Below, piece after piece: positions 25,175 to 34,847 of a stretch of 64,000 nt of DNA; the first letter of the stretch is position 1, and each line of letters begins with the position of its first letter. The DNA lies in assembly GCA_903932155.1 (NCBI GenBank), contig CAIZFH010000196.1, forward strand, positions 1 through 64,000, written 5' to 3'. Below the pieces are notes generated by a model, which did no database searches, had not been told where the DNA came from, and saw only the letters and a list, made by a program, of their open reading frames with translations. Position numbers and translations under genes: made by a program. Source of the DNA: an uncultured Granulicella sp. Its GTDB lineage: Bacteria > Acidobacteriota > Terriglobia > Terriglobales > Acidobacteriaceae.

Positions 25175-27598
25175 ATGGGTAGAAGCGCAAGCCGGAGGAA
25201 GATACTCAGCAGCACTCTCGGCTGGGTCCTGTTGATCTTACTCTGCGCCTTTACTGCGTTGAATGCCTTCAATATCAAGTTTCTCAATCCAGCTACAACC
25301 GGCGAGATTGTGGTCTTTACCGGCCTCTCCGCGCTGGCCTTTCTACTCTTTGTCGCGGTGCTTCTGCTGTTGGCGCGCAATGTGCTCAAGCTCTACGCCG
25401 ATCAGCGCAGCAGTGTGATGGGAACGCGCCTGCGCACGCGAATGCTGTGGGGAGCGGTGCTGGTCTCGCTGGTCCCCATTTTGTTCATGTTTCTCTTCAG
25501 CTACGGACTGATGAATCGATCCGTCAATACCTGGTTCTCGCAGCCGGTGACGGAGATGCGCGACGACTCCAACCGCATCGCGCAGCAACTAGCCCAGTAC
25601 ACCTCGGCCAATGCGCGCGCCGAAGCGGAGTCGATTGCGATATCGCTGGCTGTGACCGAGAGCATCTCGGAGGGAGCCAAAGGGAAGCAGAGCGCGCCAG
25701 ATATGGAAGCCATCGACAGCGTGCTGCACGAGCATGAGATCAGCCTGCAGAACGGCTTTGCCGTCGTCTACAGCGATGGCCGCGCCATTGCCTCCTTCCA
25801 CATGCTGCAACGCACCAACGTCCCTGCCCATGTAAAACCAGGGCTCTCGGAGCAGAGCTCCAGGGATGAGGACAGCGATGGTGAACCGGGGCCGCCCGTC
25901 CACAGGTCTGGCGACGATCGCGTGGTGGATGAGTCCTACGACGCCGCCATTCTGACCGCCGCGCGGCGCAACGATCTGCCCATTTTCTCCCAGGGAGACA
26001 CAGAATATGCTCTTGGCAGCGCCGGCTTGAAGCAGGGCGGCATCGTGGTTGTCGGCATCCCCACGCCCTTCGGAATGACGGCCACCAAGATACAACTGGA
26101 TAAGGCTGTCGACGATTATTGGACCATTCACCGAAGTAACCATCAGGTGCGCAATCTTTACATGCTGCTCCTGCTGCTGATGACCACGCTGGCGCTCTTT
26201 GCATGCAGTTGGCTCGCGCTTCACCTCTCCAAGCAAGTTACGAGTCCGGTGGAGGCGCTGGCCGACGCCATGCAGGCCATTGCCGCGGGAGATTACGCCC
26301 ACCGCGTGGGTGAGAGCGCCACCGAAGAACTGGGCGAACTGGTGCGCAGCTTCAACCACATGGCCGCCGATCTGGAGGGTAGCCGTCACGCAGCTGAGAT
26401 CTCCAACATGCAACTCTCGGCTGCCAACGCCACCCTAGAAGCTCGACGCAGTGAGCTTGAGACCATGCTGGAGACCATCCCCAACGGCGTCGCGACGCTG
26501 GATACCCACCGCTGTATCGTATTGGCCAACCGCGCTCTAACGGAGATGTTGGACCCCGGCGGCCAAACGCCCTTTATTGGTAGCTCTATCCAGTCCATCA
26601 TCTCTGCCGAGGCCATGGAGACGCTGGACCGCCTGCTACAGCGCAGTCATCGCATGGGCTCCGCCTCAGGAGAGATGGAGATGACGGTCGCGGGCTCCGG
26701 TCCCGGCAGCGGCGCTGCCATGTATTTGCTGGTCACAGTCGCCCTGCTGGAAACCGGCTCAGGCTCCGAACGCATCCACCACGGCTATGTTCTGGTGCTG
26801 GAGAACGCCACCGAACTGCTGCGTGCGCAGAAGCAGTCCGCCTGGAAGGAGGTGGCACGGCGCGTGGCCCACGAGATCAAGAATCCGCTCACCCCCATCT
26901 CCCTGTCCGCCGAACAGATCCATCGCCACATCGGACGTCTCGGAGCTATCCTTGCCTCCGCCCAGCTTGAGTCGCCCTCCATCGCCGTCATCCGACGCTC
27001 CAGCGAGGTCATCTCTTCCTCGGTCGAGAGTATGAGGACCCTGGTGGATCAGTTCGCCTCGTTGGCCCAGTTTCCCACCTCCGATCCGCGTCCAGTCGAG
27101 CTCAACCCCATTGTGCAGAACTCACTCGCTCTCTTCGCCGGTCGCCTGCAGAACATTCGCCTCATCCAGCACCTCGCGCCCGATCTTCCGCCCGTACTCG
27201 CCGACCCCGAGGCCACCAAGCGCGCTCTGGGCAACCTCATCGACAACGCAGCCGAGGCCATGCAGCAATCCCTGCTGCGCGAACTGCGCGTCGCCACCGC
27301 GCTGCTACCCAACGGCATGGTCGAGCTCACCGTCTCCGACACCGGCCCCGGCCTCACCGACGAGATGCGCGAGCGCCTCTTCCTGCCCTACTTCTCCACC
27401 AAGCAGCGCGGCACCGGCCTCGGCCTCGCCATCGCCGCCAAGATCGTTCAGGAGCAGCAGGGAACCATCCGCGCCGAGAAGAACCACCCCGCCGGCGCTA
27501 GGTTCATCATTGAGCTGCGCCCCACCTCCATGGAGAACGACCTGTCCACATCGGATACGCAGACCACACCCGAAGCAACCGTTATCACAAGTAGTTAA
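25175..27598 (+). CDS. NtrY-like membrane sensor histidine kinase
   Basis: 807 aa. Two or three N-terminal membrane segments (16-120), a periplasmic sensor region (about 125-325), another membrane helix (NLYMLLLLLMTTLALFA), HAMP (SKQVTSPVEALADAM...), a PAS-like segment (ETIPNGVATLDTHRCIVLAN), HisKA with the phospho-His in RRVAHEIKNPLTPISL (about H566), and HATPase with N box NLIDNAAEAM and G boxes SDTGPGLTDEM and GTGLGLAI. The architecture is that of NtrY. AAGGAGGG precedes ATG 25175. The cognate regulator begins 39 bp downstream. The signal sensed is unknown. Confidence 0.92.
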   Translation: MGRSASRRKILSSTLGWVLLILLCAFTALNAFNIKFLNPATTGEIVVFTGLSALAFLLFVAVLLLLARNVLKLYADQRSSVMGTRLRTRMLWGAVLVSLVPILFMFLFSYGLMNRSVNTWFSQPVTEMRDDSNRIAQQLAQYTSANARAEAESIAISLAVTESISEGAKGKQSAPDMEAIDSVLHEHEISLQNGFAVVYSDGRAIASFHMLQRTNVPAHVKPGLSEQSSRDEDSDGEPGPPVHRSGDDRVVDESYDAAILTAARRNDLPIFSQGDTEYALGSAGLKQGGIVVVGIPTPFGMTATKIQLDKAVDDYWTIHRSNHQVRNLYMLLLLLMTTLALFACSWLALHLSKQVTSPVEALADAMQAIAAGDYAHRVGESATEELGELVRSFNHMAADLEGSRHAAEISNMQLSAANATLEARRSELETMLETIPNGVATLDTHRCIVLANRALTEMLDPGGQTPFIGSSIQSIISAEAMETLDRLLQRSHRMGSASGEMEMTVAGSGPGSGAAMYLLVTVALLETGSGSERIHHGYVLVLENATELLRAQKQSAWKEVARRVAHEIKNPLTPISLSAEQIHRHIGRLGAILASAQLESPSIAVIRRSSEVISSSVESMRTLVDQFASLAQFPTSDPRPVELNPIVQNSLALFAGRLQNIRLIQHLAPDLPPVLADPEATKRALGNLIDNAAEAMQQSLLRELRVATALLPNGMVELTVSDTGPGLTDEMRERLFLPYFSTKQRGTGLGLAIAAKIVQEQQGTIRAEKNHPAGARFIIELRPTSMENDLSTSDTQTTPEATVITSS

Positions 27599-27605
27599 AC
27601 TCAAC

Positions 27606-27633
27606 GCACCTCGCACCTCGCACCTCGAACCTC
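27606..27633 (+). repeat. Heptamer tandem repeat
   Basis: Three exact GCACCTC units and one variant (GAACCTC) in a row with 7-bp period, filling the gap between the kinase stop and the regulator ATG. Related 7-bp-period tracts occur at 29041-29068 and inside polA at 45594-45628. Confidence 0.75.
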
Positions 27634-27636
27634 CTT

Positions 27637-29025
27637 ATGAATCACATCCTCATCGTCGACGACGAATCTGAAATCCGCGACTCGCTGGAGGGTATCCTCA
27701 GCGAAGAGGGCTATCTCGTCACCTCCGCCGCCACCGCCCACGAAGCCCTCACCCTACTAGCCGACGCGCCATACGACGTTGTCCTGCTTGACATCTGGCT
27801 GCCCGACCGCGACGGCCTGGACGCGCTCACTGACATCCGCCAGATGGACTCCGCGCACCTGCCCGAGGTCGTCATCATCAGCGGCCACGGCACCATCGAA
27901 GCCGCCGTCCGCGCCACCAAACTTGGGGCCTACGACTTCCTGGAAAAGCCGCTCTCCCTCGAACGCACCCTCATCGTTGTTAAGAACGCCATCAGCGCGC
28001 GCCAGCTCCGCGTGGACAACCAGGAGTTCCTGCGCCAGCTCGCCTTCCGCTCCTGCGTTACCGGCGACAGCGTCCCTATGAAAGCTCTGCGCCAGCAGAT
28101 CAAGCTGATGGCTCCCACCAACGGCCGCGTCCTCATCTACGGCGAGAGTGGAACGGGCAAGGAACTCATCGGCCGCGCCATGCATGCGGAGAGTCTGCGC
28201 AAGGACCGCGTTTTCGTCGAGCTGAACTGCGCCGCCATCCCCGAGGACCATATCGAGACCGAACTCTTCGGCTATCGTCGCGGAGCTATATCGAGTGCTC
28301 CAACCGGCACGCCCTCCGAAAAGCGTGGCACGTTTGAGCGTGCAGATGGTGGCACACTCTTCCTGGACGAGGTCGGCGACATGAGCCTCAAGACCCAGGC
28401 ACGCGTGCTGCGTGCGCTGGACGAGCAGAGCTTCCTGCCGGTTGGCGCAACCCATCCCATCCACGTCGATGTGCGCGTCATCGCCGCCACCAACAAGGAT
28501 CTTGAAGAGGAGATCGCGCGCGGCAACTTCCGCGAAGACCTCTTCTACCGCCTCAACGTCATCCCGTTCTTCGTCCCGCCGCTGCGCGACCGCAAAGAGG
28601 ACATACCGCTGCTGGTCAAGGAGTTTCTGCAGGAGTTTGGCCAGCAATATGGACGCCCGCACGTCGAGATGCATCCCGACGCCATCGACGCCCTGCGCCA
28701 GTACCACTGGCCTGGCAACGTCCGCGAGCTGCGCAACCTCATCGAGCGAGTCCTCATCCTCAACCCCAAGGCCCAGCGCATCGAGCGCAAGCACATTCCT
28801 CCGCTGGTCTCGCGCGAGGCCGCTCGCGACAGCGCGAAGTCCGCATCTCGTGGCGAGGAGTTCTCCACCCTGCTCGAAGCCCGCGAGGCCTACGAGCGCG
28901 ACTATATCCTGAAGAAGCTGGACGAGTGTGGCGGCAACGTAACCCGTGCCGCCGAAGCCCTCGGCCTGGAACGCTCCCACCTCTACCGCAAGATGAAAGC
29001 CCTCGGCGTCAACGTCAAGGAGTAG
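27637..29025 (+). CDS. NtrX/NtrC-family response regulator (AAA+), atypical GAFTGA loop
   Basis: 462 aa. Receiver domain with phospho-acceptor D52 (DVVLLDIWLPD), AAA+ domain (about 140-370) with Walker A GESGTGKE (169-176) and Walker B GTLFLDEVGD (239-248), arginine-finger region FREDLFYRLNVIPFFVPPLRDR, and a C-terminal Fis-type helix-turn-helix (GGNVTRAAEALGLERSHLYR). The sigma-54 contact loop, normally GAFTGA, reads GAISSA at 216-221 and is followed by a 6-residue longer loop. Sigma-54 activation is therefore doubtful; it may act as a repressor or sigma-70 regulator. Paired with the upstream kinase. Confidence 0.9.
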   Translation: MNHILIVDDESEIRDSLEGILSEEGYLVTSAATAHEALTLLADAPYDVVLLDIWLPDRDGLDALTDIRQMDSAHLPEVVIISGHGTIEAAVRATKLGAYDFLEKPLSLERTLIVVKNAISARQLRVDNQEFLRQLAFRSCVTGDSVPMKALRQQIKLMAPTNGRVLIYGESGTGKELIGRAMHAESLRKDRVFVELNCAAIPEDHIETELFGYRRGAISSAPTGTPSEKRGTFERADGGTLFLDEVGDMSLKTQARVLRALDEQSFLPVGATHPIHVDVRVIAATNKDLEEEIARGNFREDLFYRLNVIPFFVPPLRDRKEDIPLLVKEFLQEFGQQYGRPHVEMHPDAIDALRQYHWPGNVRELRNLIERVLILNPKAQRIERKHIPPLVSREAARDSAKSASRGEEFSTLLEAREAYERDYILKKLDECGGNVTRAAEALGLERSHLYRKMKALGVNVKE

Positions 29026-29089
29026 CGGGCCACCATGGCAGCAGGAATCAGGGTTGGAGTTAGGGAAAAATAGTTAATTAAGAACAGTT

Positions 29090-29521
29090 ATGAACAAAAT
29101 GAATCCAAAGTCGGCTACAGAAGAATCGGAACCCACAGTGCCAACGGACCTTCGCAATGCTCTCGCGGCTGCCCCTTTGATAAAGGCACTGTGGAAAGAT
29201 CTCACGCCGATCGCGCGAAGGGATTTTATCAGTTGGATAGACTCAGCCAAACAAGCGGAGACACGTAGACGACGGATCGGGAAAGCCTGCGATATGCTTG
29301 CGACCGGAAAGCGACGTCCCTGCTGTTATTCAGTAGTGCCGCTCGATCTCTACAAAACTCTCAAGGCTACTCCGAAGGCAAAGGCTCAGTGGAGTGTCCT
29401 CGCTCCGACCGCACGCAGGGACTTTATTTGTTGGATAGAGTCAGTCGCAGCACCGGAGACACGGGTACACCGGCTCGAGAAAGCCTGCGATATGCTAGCG
29501 GCTGGAAAGCAACGCCCCTGA
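29090..29521 (+). CDS. YdeI/OmdA-domain protein, tandem duplicate
   Basis: 143 aa. Two copies of the same ~60-residue unit: ALAAAPLIKALWKDLTPIAR with RRDFISWIDSAKQAETR and KACDMLATGKRRP in the first, and LKATPKAKAQWSVLAPTARR with ICWIESVAAPETR and KACDMLAAGKQRP in the second. This is the C-terminal domain of YdeI/bacteriocin-protection proteins (PF13376 type), usually found once. Start is ATG 29090 or 29099. It is flanked by AT-rich DNA. Function unknown. Confidence 0.78.
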   Translation: MNKMNPKSATEESEPTVPTDLRNALAAAPLIKALWKDLTPIARRDFISWIDSAKQAETRRRRIGKACDMLATGKRRPCCYSVVPLDLYKTLKATPKAKAQWSVLAPTARRDFICWIESVAAPETRVHRLEKACDMLAAGKQRP

Positions 29522-29641
29522 TCCCTTGCCAGTACGTCATTTGTTTGAAGAAATTATCCATACAAAGTCAAATCGCATAGCAAAAGCTTTACAAGTGCGT
29601 TAGCAGGGGTTTTGCCGATTTCCCAGCTGCAGTCGGCTCAC

Positions 29642-29681
29642 TTGCTCAATTCAAACAGTTGTTTTATACTTCTGTTTGAAT
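29642..29681 (+). promoter_or_regulatory. Promoter with overlapping operator palindrome for the cecR-ybh operon
   Basis: TTGCTC (29642-29647), a 17-bp spacer and TATACT (29665-29670) make a sigma-70 promoter. A perfect inverted repeat, ATTCAAACAG (29649-29658) and CTGTTTGAAT (29672-29681), surrounds the -10 with a 13-bp spacer. TetR-family regulators bind such palindromes, and the next gene is a TetR-type repressor, so autoregulation is the natural reading. Confidence 0.8.
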
Positions 29682-29708
29682 AGGAACGAGAGTCACTCGC
29701 AGGCCAAA

Positions 29709-30416
29709 ATGAAATCAATCAAACGCATCCACAAATCGACGGATGCTGACCCAACCCGCGAGAAGCTGCTGGTGGCAGCCTGGCGCATCTTCGCTGACCG
29801 TGGCTATCGTGCCGCCACCATACGCCAGATCAGCGTCGCCGCCGGGGCCAATGTCGCTGCCGTCAACTATCACTTCGGCGACAAGCTGGGCCTCTATACC
29901 GAGGTGGTGCGGCAATCGATGCAGACCGCTGAGATTGAGGCAGTGCAGAGTGCGCTTGACCTGTCTGCTCCACCTGAAGAGATACTTCGGGCTGTTATCC
30001 GTACTCGCGTGCGTAACATCTGCCGCAAGGACCGTCCCGATTGGCACTTCCAGATACTGGCACACGAGTTGGCACAACCCACGCCCGCGTTACGGCAACT
30101 TATCGAGAAAGTTGGCCGCCCGCTGGCCAACCGCTTACTGGAACTCATCGGAAAGATGATCGGCCTCCCGGCCAACCATGAGAAGACCCGCCTCTGCGCG
30201 GTCAGCATTATGGGACAGGTCGTCGTTTATACCTTCGCCGATCCGCTTCTGAAGGGCGCTTGGCCAGAACTGAAGTTGACACCCGATCAGGTGGAGCGCA
30301 TCGCGGACCATATCGCTGACTTCTCACTCTCTTATATTCAGGGCTTTCGCGCGAAGACTTCCGCGCGGAGCATCCAACGAACCAGACCATCAGTAAAACC
30401 GAGGGCAAGTAAATGA
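29709..30416 (+). CDS. cecR: TetR-family repressor, CecR-like
   Basis: 235 aa. N-terminal TetR helix-turn-helix (TREKLLVAAWRIFADRGYR, then ATIRQISVAAGANVAAVNYH); the C-terminal ligand domain resembles the CecR (DUF1956) type, with HFQILAHELAQPTPAL. ATG 29709 is chosen over an in-frame TTG at 29676 that lies inside the operator. The stop overlaps the next ATG by 4 bp. In E. coli, CecR controls ybhGFSR, and the same gene order is present here. Expected to bind the palindrome at 29649-29681. Confidence 0.87.
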   Translation: MKSIKRIHKSTDADPTREKLLVAAWRIFADRGYRAATIRQISVAAGANVAAVNYHFGDKLGLYTEVVRQSMQTAEIEAVQSALDLSAPPEEILRAVIRTRVRNICRKDRPDWHFQILAHELAQPTPALRQLIEKVGRPLANRLLELIGKMIGLPANHEKTRLCAVSIMGQVVVYTFADPLLKGAWPELKLTPDQVERIADHIADFSLSYIQGFRAKTSARSIQRTRPSVKPRASK

Positions 30417-31726
30417 CAGAACCAACACCTCCCGGCCTGTCGCAGCAGACCGAGCCGAAGACCCAGCCAGGCGTCGCCCAGGGTGCCGCACCAGGCGCTA
30501 CCGATACCGCAGCGCAAGATGCACAGGAAGCCGCCGCCATCCAACGCCATCGAAAGCTGAAGATCGCGGGCGGAGTGGTGCTGCTGATCGCGGTTGGCCT
30601 CATCGTATGGCGCGTCTTCTTCTCCACGCCGTCGCTGCCCGGCAGCATCGTTGCCGTGAGTGGGCGCATAGAGGGAGACGACTCCGCCGTCGCCTCCAAG
30701 ACCACGGGCCGCATCCTAGAGGTCCGCGTGCGCGAAGGCGACACCGTCAACGCCGGAGACGTGATCGCCATTCTTGACGATGCGCAGATCCGTGCTCGTC
30801 AGGACCAGGCTCAGGACGCACTTACGTCGGCCGAGGCCAAGGGCGACGCCGCGCGCCAACAGATCGCTGTTCTACAGCAGCAGTTGGACCAGAGCCAGTT
30901 GCAGGTGGAACAGTCGAAGTTCGACACCGAAGGCCGCGTCAAGCAGGCCCAGGCCGATGTCGCAGCCGCACAGTCCGAACTGGCGCAGCAGCAGGCCGCC
31001 TATCAGATCGCCGCCTTCGATAAAGACGCTTACACGCGCCTAGCGAAGTCCGGCGCCGTCTCCGAGCGACAGGGCCTACAAGCCTCCACCGCCGCGGATC
31101 AGCAGGCCGCTGCCGTCGCCGCAGCACAGCGACGTGTCGAGGCCGCGCAGGCCGCGCTCACCACCGCGCAAGGAATCCTGTCCAACCCCGGCATTCGCGA
31201 GTCGCAGGTAGCGCTGGTGAAACGTCAGGTCGCCGAGCAACAAGCCGAAGTTGCCAGCGCCGCCGCGCAGACGCAACAGGCCCGCTCCCAACTCGCCGAG
31301 GCGGAAGACAATCGCAACGACCTCACAATTCGCGCGCCGTTCACCGGAACCGTCGTGACTCGCGCAGCAGAGCCTGGTGAGGTTATTCCCGCAGGAACTG
31401 CCGTCATCACTCTGCTTGATCTCACCAAGGTCTATCTGCGCGGCTTTGTTCCGGAAGGCGATATCGGCAAGATAAAAGTTGGCCAGCCCGCGCGCGTCTA
31501 TCTCGACTCCAATCCGCAGCAGCCGGTCGACGCGTATGTCTCACGCATCGATCCGCAGGCCACCTTTACACCGGAGAATACCTACTTCCGCGACGACCGC
31601 ATCAAGCAGGTGGTCGGCATCAAGCTGCAATTGAAGTCCGGCTTCGGGTTTGCCAAGCCCGGAATGCCCGTCGATGGCGAAGTCCTAGTCGATGGCAGCA
31701 CATGGCCGAAGGACACGCATAAGTGA
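30413..31726 (+). CDS. ybhG: HlyD-family periplasmic adaptor (YbhG-like)
   Basis: 437 aa membrane-fusion protein. A Gln/Ala-rich cytoplasmic N-terminus (1-55), one membrane helix (KIAGGVVLLIAVGLIVW), a biotinyl-lipoyl-like half (VREGDTVNAGDVIAILDD), a long coiled-coil hairpin (about 130-290, Gln/Ala rich), the second lipoyl half (IRAPFTGTVVTRAAEPGEVI) and a beta-barrel domain. It would link the inner-membrane ABC exporter to TolC. Overlaps cecR and the ATPase gene by 4 bp each. Confidence 0.9.
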   Translation: MTEPTPPGLSQQTEPKTQPGVAQGAAPGATDTAAQDAQEAAAIQRHRKLKIAGGVVLLIAVGLIVWRVFFSTPSLPGSIVAVSGRIEGDDSAVASKTTGRILEVRVREGDTVNAGDVIAILDDAQIRARQDQAQDALTSAEAKGDAARQQIAVLQQQLDQSQLQVEQSKFDTEGRVKQAQADVAAAQSELAQQQAAYQIAAFDKDAYTRLAKSGAVSERQGLQASTAADQQAAAVAAAQRRVEAAQAALTTAQGILSNPGIRESQVALVKRQVAEQQAEVASAAAQTQQARSQLAEAEDNRNDLTIRAPFTGTVVTRAAEPGEVIPAGTAVITLLDLTKVYLRGFVPEGDIGKIKVGQPARVYLDSNPQQPVDAYVSRIDPQATFTPENTYFRDDRIKQVVGIKLQLKSGFGFAKPGMPVDGEVLVDGSTWPKDTHK

Positions 31727-33708
31727 TCGCCGCCACGCCAGACCGGGAGGTGGACCGCGACGCTGCGCAGAGTATCGTTGTGACGCCAGCCATTGAAGCA
31801 CGCGGCCTCACCAAGCACTATGGTGAAGTTGAAGCCGTGCGCGGAATCAGTTTCGAAGTCCATCCGCGCGAGATATTCGGCCTCATAGGTCCGGATGGCG
31901 CGGGCAAGACCTCGACCTTCCAGATTCTCGCCGGGGTAATGGAAGCGACCTCCGGCGTCGCCAACATCTTTGGGCGTGTGGCGCGCGACATGCGTTCGCA
32001 GACCGGCTATCTGACGCAGACCTTCAGCCTCTATCCTGACCTCACCGTCGCCGAGAACATCCGCTACAGCGGCGATCTACGCCGCATAGATCCGCAGGCA
32101 ATCCTCGACCGCGGCCAGCAATACCTGCACATGTTCGACATGCACCGCTTCACCGATCGACTTGCCGGAAAGTTGAGCGGTGGCATGCGGCAGAAGCTCT
32201 CGCTCATCTGCGCGCTGGTTCCGCAGCCCCATGTCCTGCTGCTCGACGAGCCGACTACCGGCGTCGATCCCGTCTCCCGCCGCGAGTTCTGGGATGTGCT
32301 CGCCCATCTGGCGTCGGAGGGTCTCACCATCCTCGTTGCTACGCCCTACCTCGATGAGGCCGAGCGATGTCATCGCATTGCATTCATGCACCAGGGAGAT
32401 ATCCTGCAGATCGGTACCTCTACAGAAATATGCGCCAGCCTTGACGCTAAACGTATCGAACTGCGCACGCCGGATCTTCGCAAGACGGAGCGACTTCTCT
32501 CCGCGAATGCAGGCCCCGGCAATGACATCCTCGATGTGCAACGATTCGGCGACCGCCTCGACCTGCTTGTTTGCGATCCCGATAAGGAGCAGCTGCATGT
32601 AGCCGAACAGCTTTCCCATGCAGGAGTCTCCATCGACGAGATGCGTGTCGATCTACCTACGCTGGAAAATACCTTTGTTGCCAAGCTGCGTGCATTAGGG
32701 CAAAGCGCAGAGACGGTCGATTTTCCGGCGAGGCACGATCACAGCGCTCTGCGCGGGCAAATCGCCATCGGCGCAACCAATCTCATCAAGCAGTTTGGCG
32801 ATTTTACCGCGGTAAAAAATGTCAGCCTGCAGATACGCAACGGGGAGGTCTATGGCCTGCTGGGAGCAAACGGCGCGGGCAAGACAACCACTATCCGGAT
32901 GCTCTGCGGCCTGCTCGACCCAACCGGCGGCGCCATGGAATTGGCCGGTGCCCAGGGCAATCTCCGCACCGAAGCAGTTCGCCAGCGTATCGGTTACATG
33001 TCGCAGAAGTTCTCCCTGTACGACGATCTGACGATTCGCGAGAACCTCGACTTCTTCGCCGGCGTCTATGGCGTTCCCGGCGCAGAGCGTGAAGAAAAAA
33101 TCTGCTGGGTGCTATCTTTTTCCGGCCTCGATGGCAAGCAGGATCAGATTACAGGCAGCCTGCCCGGCGGATGGAAGCAGCGCGTTGCCTTTGGCGCAGC
33201 CATTATGCATGAGCCGGACATCCTCTTTCTCGACGAGCCAACCTCCGGCGTCGATCCGCTTGCTCGCCGCGCCTTCTGGACCATGATCAACCGCCTCGCC
33301 GACGGTGGTGCCGCCATCCTCGTCACCACGCATTATCTTGAGGAGGCCGAGCAGTGCAATCGTCTCGGAATGATGGTTGCCGGCGAACTCGTTGCCGAGG
33401 GAACTCCGAGCGGTATCAAGGCACGCCAGTCCGGACATTTAATCCAATTTGTCGTCGATCAGCCGCAGCGTGCTGTCGATCTGCTGAAAAGCTCTACCGA
33501 TAGCTGGCGCGTCTCGCTCTTCGGAAAGCGTCTTCACCTCATCACAGAGGACACGCCTGAGATCGCTATCCAGCAGACCACAAAGCGGCTGGAAGAAAGC
33601 GGTCTCCATGTAATCAACGCGCGCGAAGACCGCTTCTCGCTCGAAGATGTATTCATCTCCATCGTGGAGAAGGCGCGACTCGAAGGCAAGGTGGCCATTG
33701 AGACATAA
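31723..33708 (+). CDS. ybhF: ABC transporter ATPase with two nucleotide-binding domains (YbhF-like)
   Basis: 661 aa from GTG 31723 (GTGA overlap with the adaptor stop). Two ABC domains in one chain. The first has Walker A GPDGAGKTS, signature LSGGMRQK and Walker B LLLDEPTTG; the second has GANGAGKTT, a degenerate signature LPGGWKQR and LFLDEPTSG. Both keep H-loop regions. Q-loop regions YLTQTFSLYPDLTV and YMSQKFSLYDDLTI are alike, showing internal duplication. The fused arrangement is that of YbhF. It powers the two downstream permeases. Confidence 0.93.
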   Translation: MIAATPDREVDRDAAQSIVVTPAIEARGLTKHYGEVEAVRGISFEVHPREIFGLIGPDGAGKTSTFQILAGVMEATSGVANIFGRVARDMRSQTGYLTQTFSLYPDLTVAENIRYSGDLRRIDPQAILDRGQQYLHMFDMHRFTDRLAGKLSGGMRQKLSLICALVPQPHVLLLDEPTTGVDPVSRREFWDVLAHLASEGLTILVATPYLDEAERCHRIAFMHQGDILQIGTSTEICASLDAKRIELRTPDLRKTERLLSANAGPGNDILDVQRFGDRLDLLVCDPDKEQLHVAEQLSHAGVSIDEMRVDLPTLENTFVAKLRALGQSAETVDFPARHDHSALRGQIAIGATNLIKQFGDFTAVKNVSLQIRNGEVYGLLGANGAGKTTTIRMLCGLLDPTGGAMELAGAQGNLRTEAVRQRIGYMSQKFSLYDDLTIRENLDFFAGVYGVPGAEREEKICWVLSFSGLDGKQDQITGSLPGGWKQRVAFGAAIMHEPDILFLDEPTSGVDPLARRAFWTMINRLADGGAAILVTTHYLEEAEQCNRLGMMVAGELVAEGTPSGIKARQSGHLIQFVVDQPQRAVDLLKSSTDSWRVSLFGKRLHLITEDTPEIAIQQTTKRLEESGLHVINAREDRFSLEDVFISIVEKARLEGKVAIET

Positions 33709-33738
33709 ACAGGAGCAGCGAAAGAAGCAGGAGCAGCC

Positions 33739-34845
33739 ATGAGACGAATTCTTGCCCAGGTGCGAAAAGAGCTCACCCAGATAGTTCGCGACTGGCGCAC
33801 ACTGGCCCTTGCCCTGCTGCTTCCCGTGGTCATGCTCCTGCTCATGAGCGCAGCGCTCTCGCTCACGGTCAGCGATCTGCCCATTGTGGTGCAGGACTTC
33901 GACGGCTCGTCTGCATCCAACAACTTCATCGATGCCTTCCGCGCCTCTATTTCCTTCCATGTCGTAGCATGGCCCATCAATAAGTCCGCTGAAGAGGCGC
34001 TCGCCTCCAACGCCGCGCGCGCCGTGATGATCATCCCGCCACACTTTGGCCGCGACCTGGCGCGCGGAGTGCAAACACCCGTGCAGTTCATGCTGGACGC
34101 GTCCGACGCCAACACCGCCAAGCTAGTCTCTGGAGACGCAAGCCTTATCACCGCCGCCTACAACCGGCAACTCGCCAGCGGCAGCCAGGCCGCGCCCGTG
34201 CAGGCCGCCATCCGCCTGTGGTTCAACCCGGGTCTCTCCTCGAAAAAATTCTATGGCCCTGGTGTCTTCGTGCTGGCCATCTCCATGTTCCCGCCACTGC
34301 TGGCCGCACTGGCCATGGCTAAGGAGACCGAGCAGAAGACGATTCTGCAGGTTTATGTCTCCAGCATCTCCGCGCACGAGTTTCTACTGGGCAAGATTCT
34401 CGCCTTCATGGCCGTCGCCCTCGGCGAAGGCCTCGTCATGTCTGCGTTTCTGTTTACCTACTTTGGCCTCAGTTATGCCGGTGATCCCACCCCTGTCATC
34501 ATCGCCACCATCCTCTACTCCTTCTGCGTGGCATCCTTCGGCACCATGATCGGAGCGGTCATCCCCAGCCAGACCGCGGCCTTGCAAGCCGTTGCGCTTG
34601 GCGGATTCCTGCTTGTCTTCCTTCTCTCTGGCCTCATGTTTCCCATCCAGAACATTCCCATCGCCCTGCGTTGGATCTCTAACTTTGTCTGGGGCCGCTA
34701 CTACATAGAGACCGTCCGTGATGCCCTGCTGCAGGGCGGAGGCTGGCCCGCTGTCTGGTACAAGGTCCTCATCATCGGCGTAATCGGATGCATCTTCTAC
34801 ACGCTTGCATGGCGCGGCATGCGGCGTATGCAGGTGAAGGCATAG
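33739..34845 (+). CDS. ybhS: ABC-2 type permease (YbhS-like)
   Basis: 368 aa ABC-2 membrane protein. One N-terminal helix (LALALLLPVVMLLLMSAALS), a large extracytoplasmic domain (about 55-170, with PIVVQDFDGSSASNNF), then five or six C-terminal helices including the conserved LSGLMFPIQNIPIALRWIS. GGAGCAG-type ribosome site upstream. Pairs with the next gene to form the export channel. Substrates of such systems include hydrophobic drugs such as cephalosporins; the substrate here is not known. Confidence 0.9.
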   Translation: MRRILAQVRKELTQIVRDWRTLALALLLPVVMLLLMSAALSLTVSDLPIVVQDFDGSSASNNFIDAFRASISFHVVAWPINKSAEEALASNAARAVMIIPPHFGRDLARGVQTPVQFMLDASDANTAKLVSGDASLITAAYNRQLASGSQAAPVQAAIRLWFNPGLSSKKFYGPGVFVLAISMFPPLLAALAMAKETEQKTILQVYVSSISAHEFLLGKILAFMAVALGEGLVMSAFLFTYFGLSYAGDPTPVIIATILYSFCVASFGTMIGAVIPSQTAALQAVALGGFLLVFLLSGLMFPIQNIPIALRWISNFVWGRYYIETVRDALLQGGGWPAVWYKVLIIGVIGCIFYTLAWRGMRRMQVKA

Positions 34846-34847
34846 CT

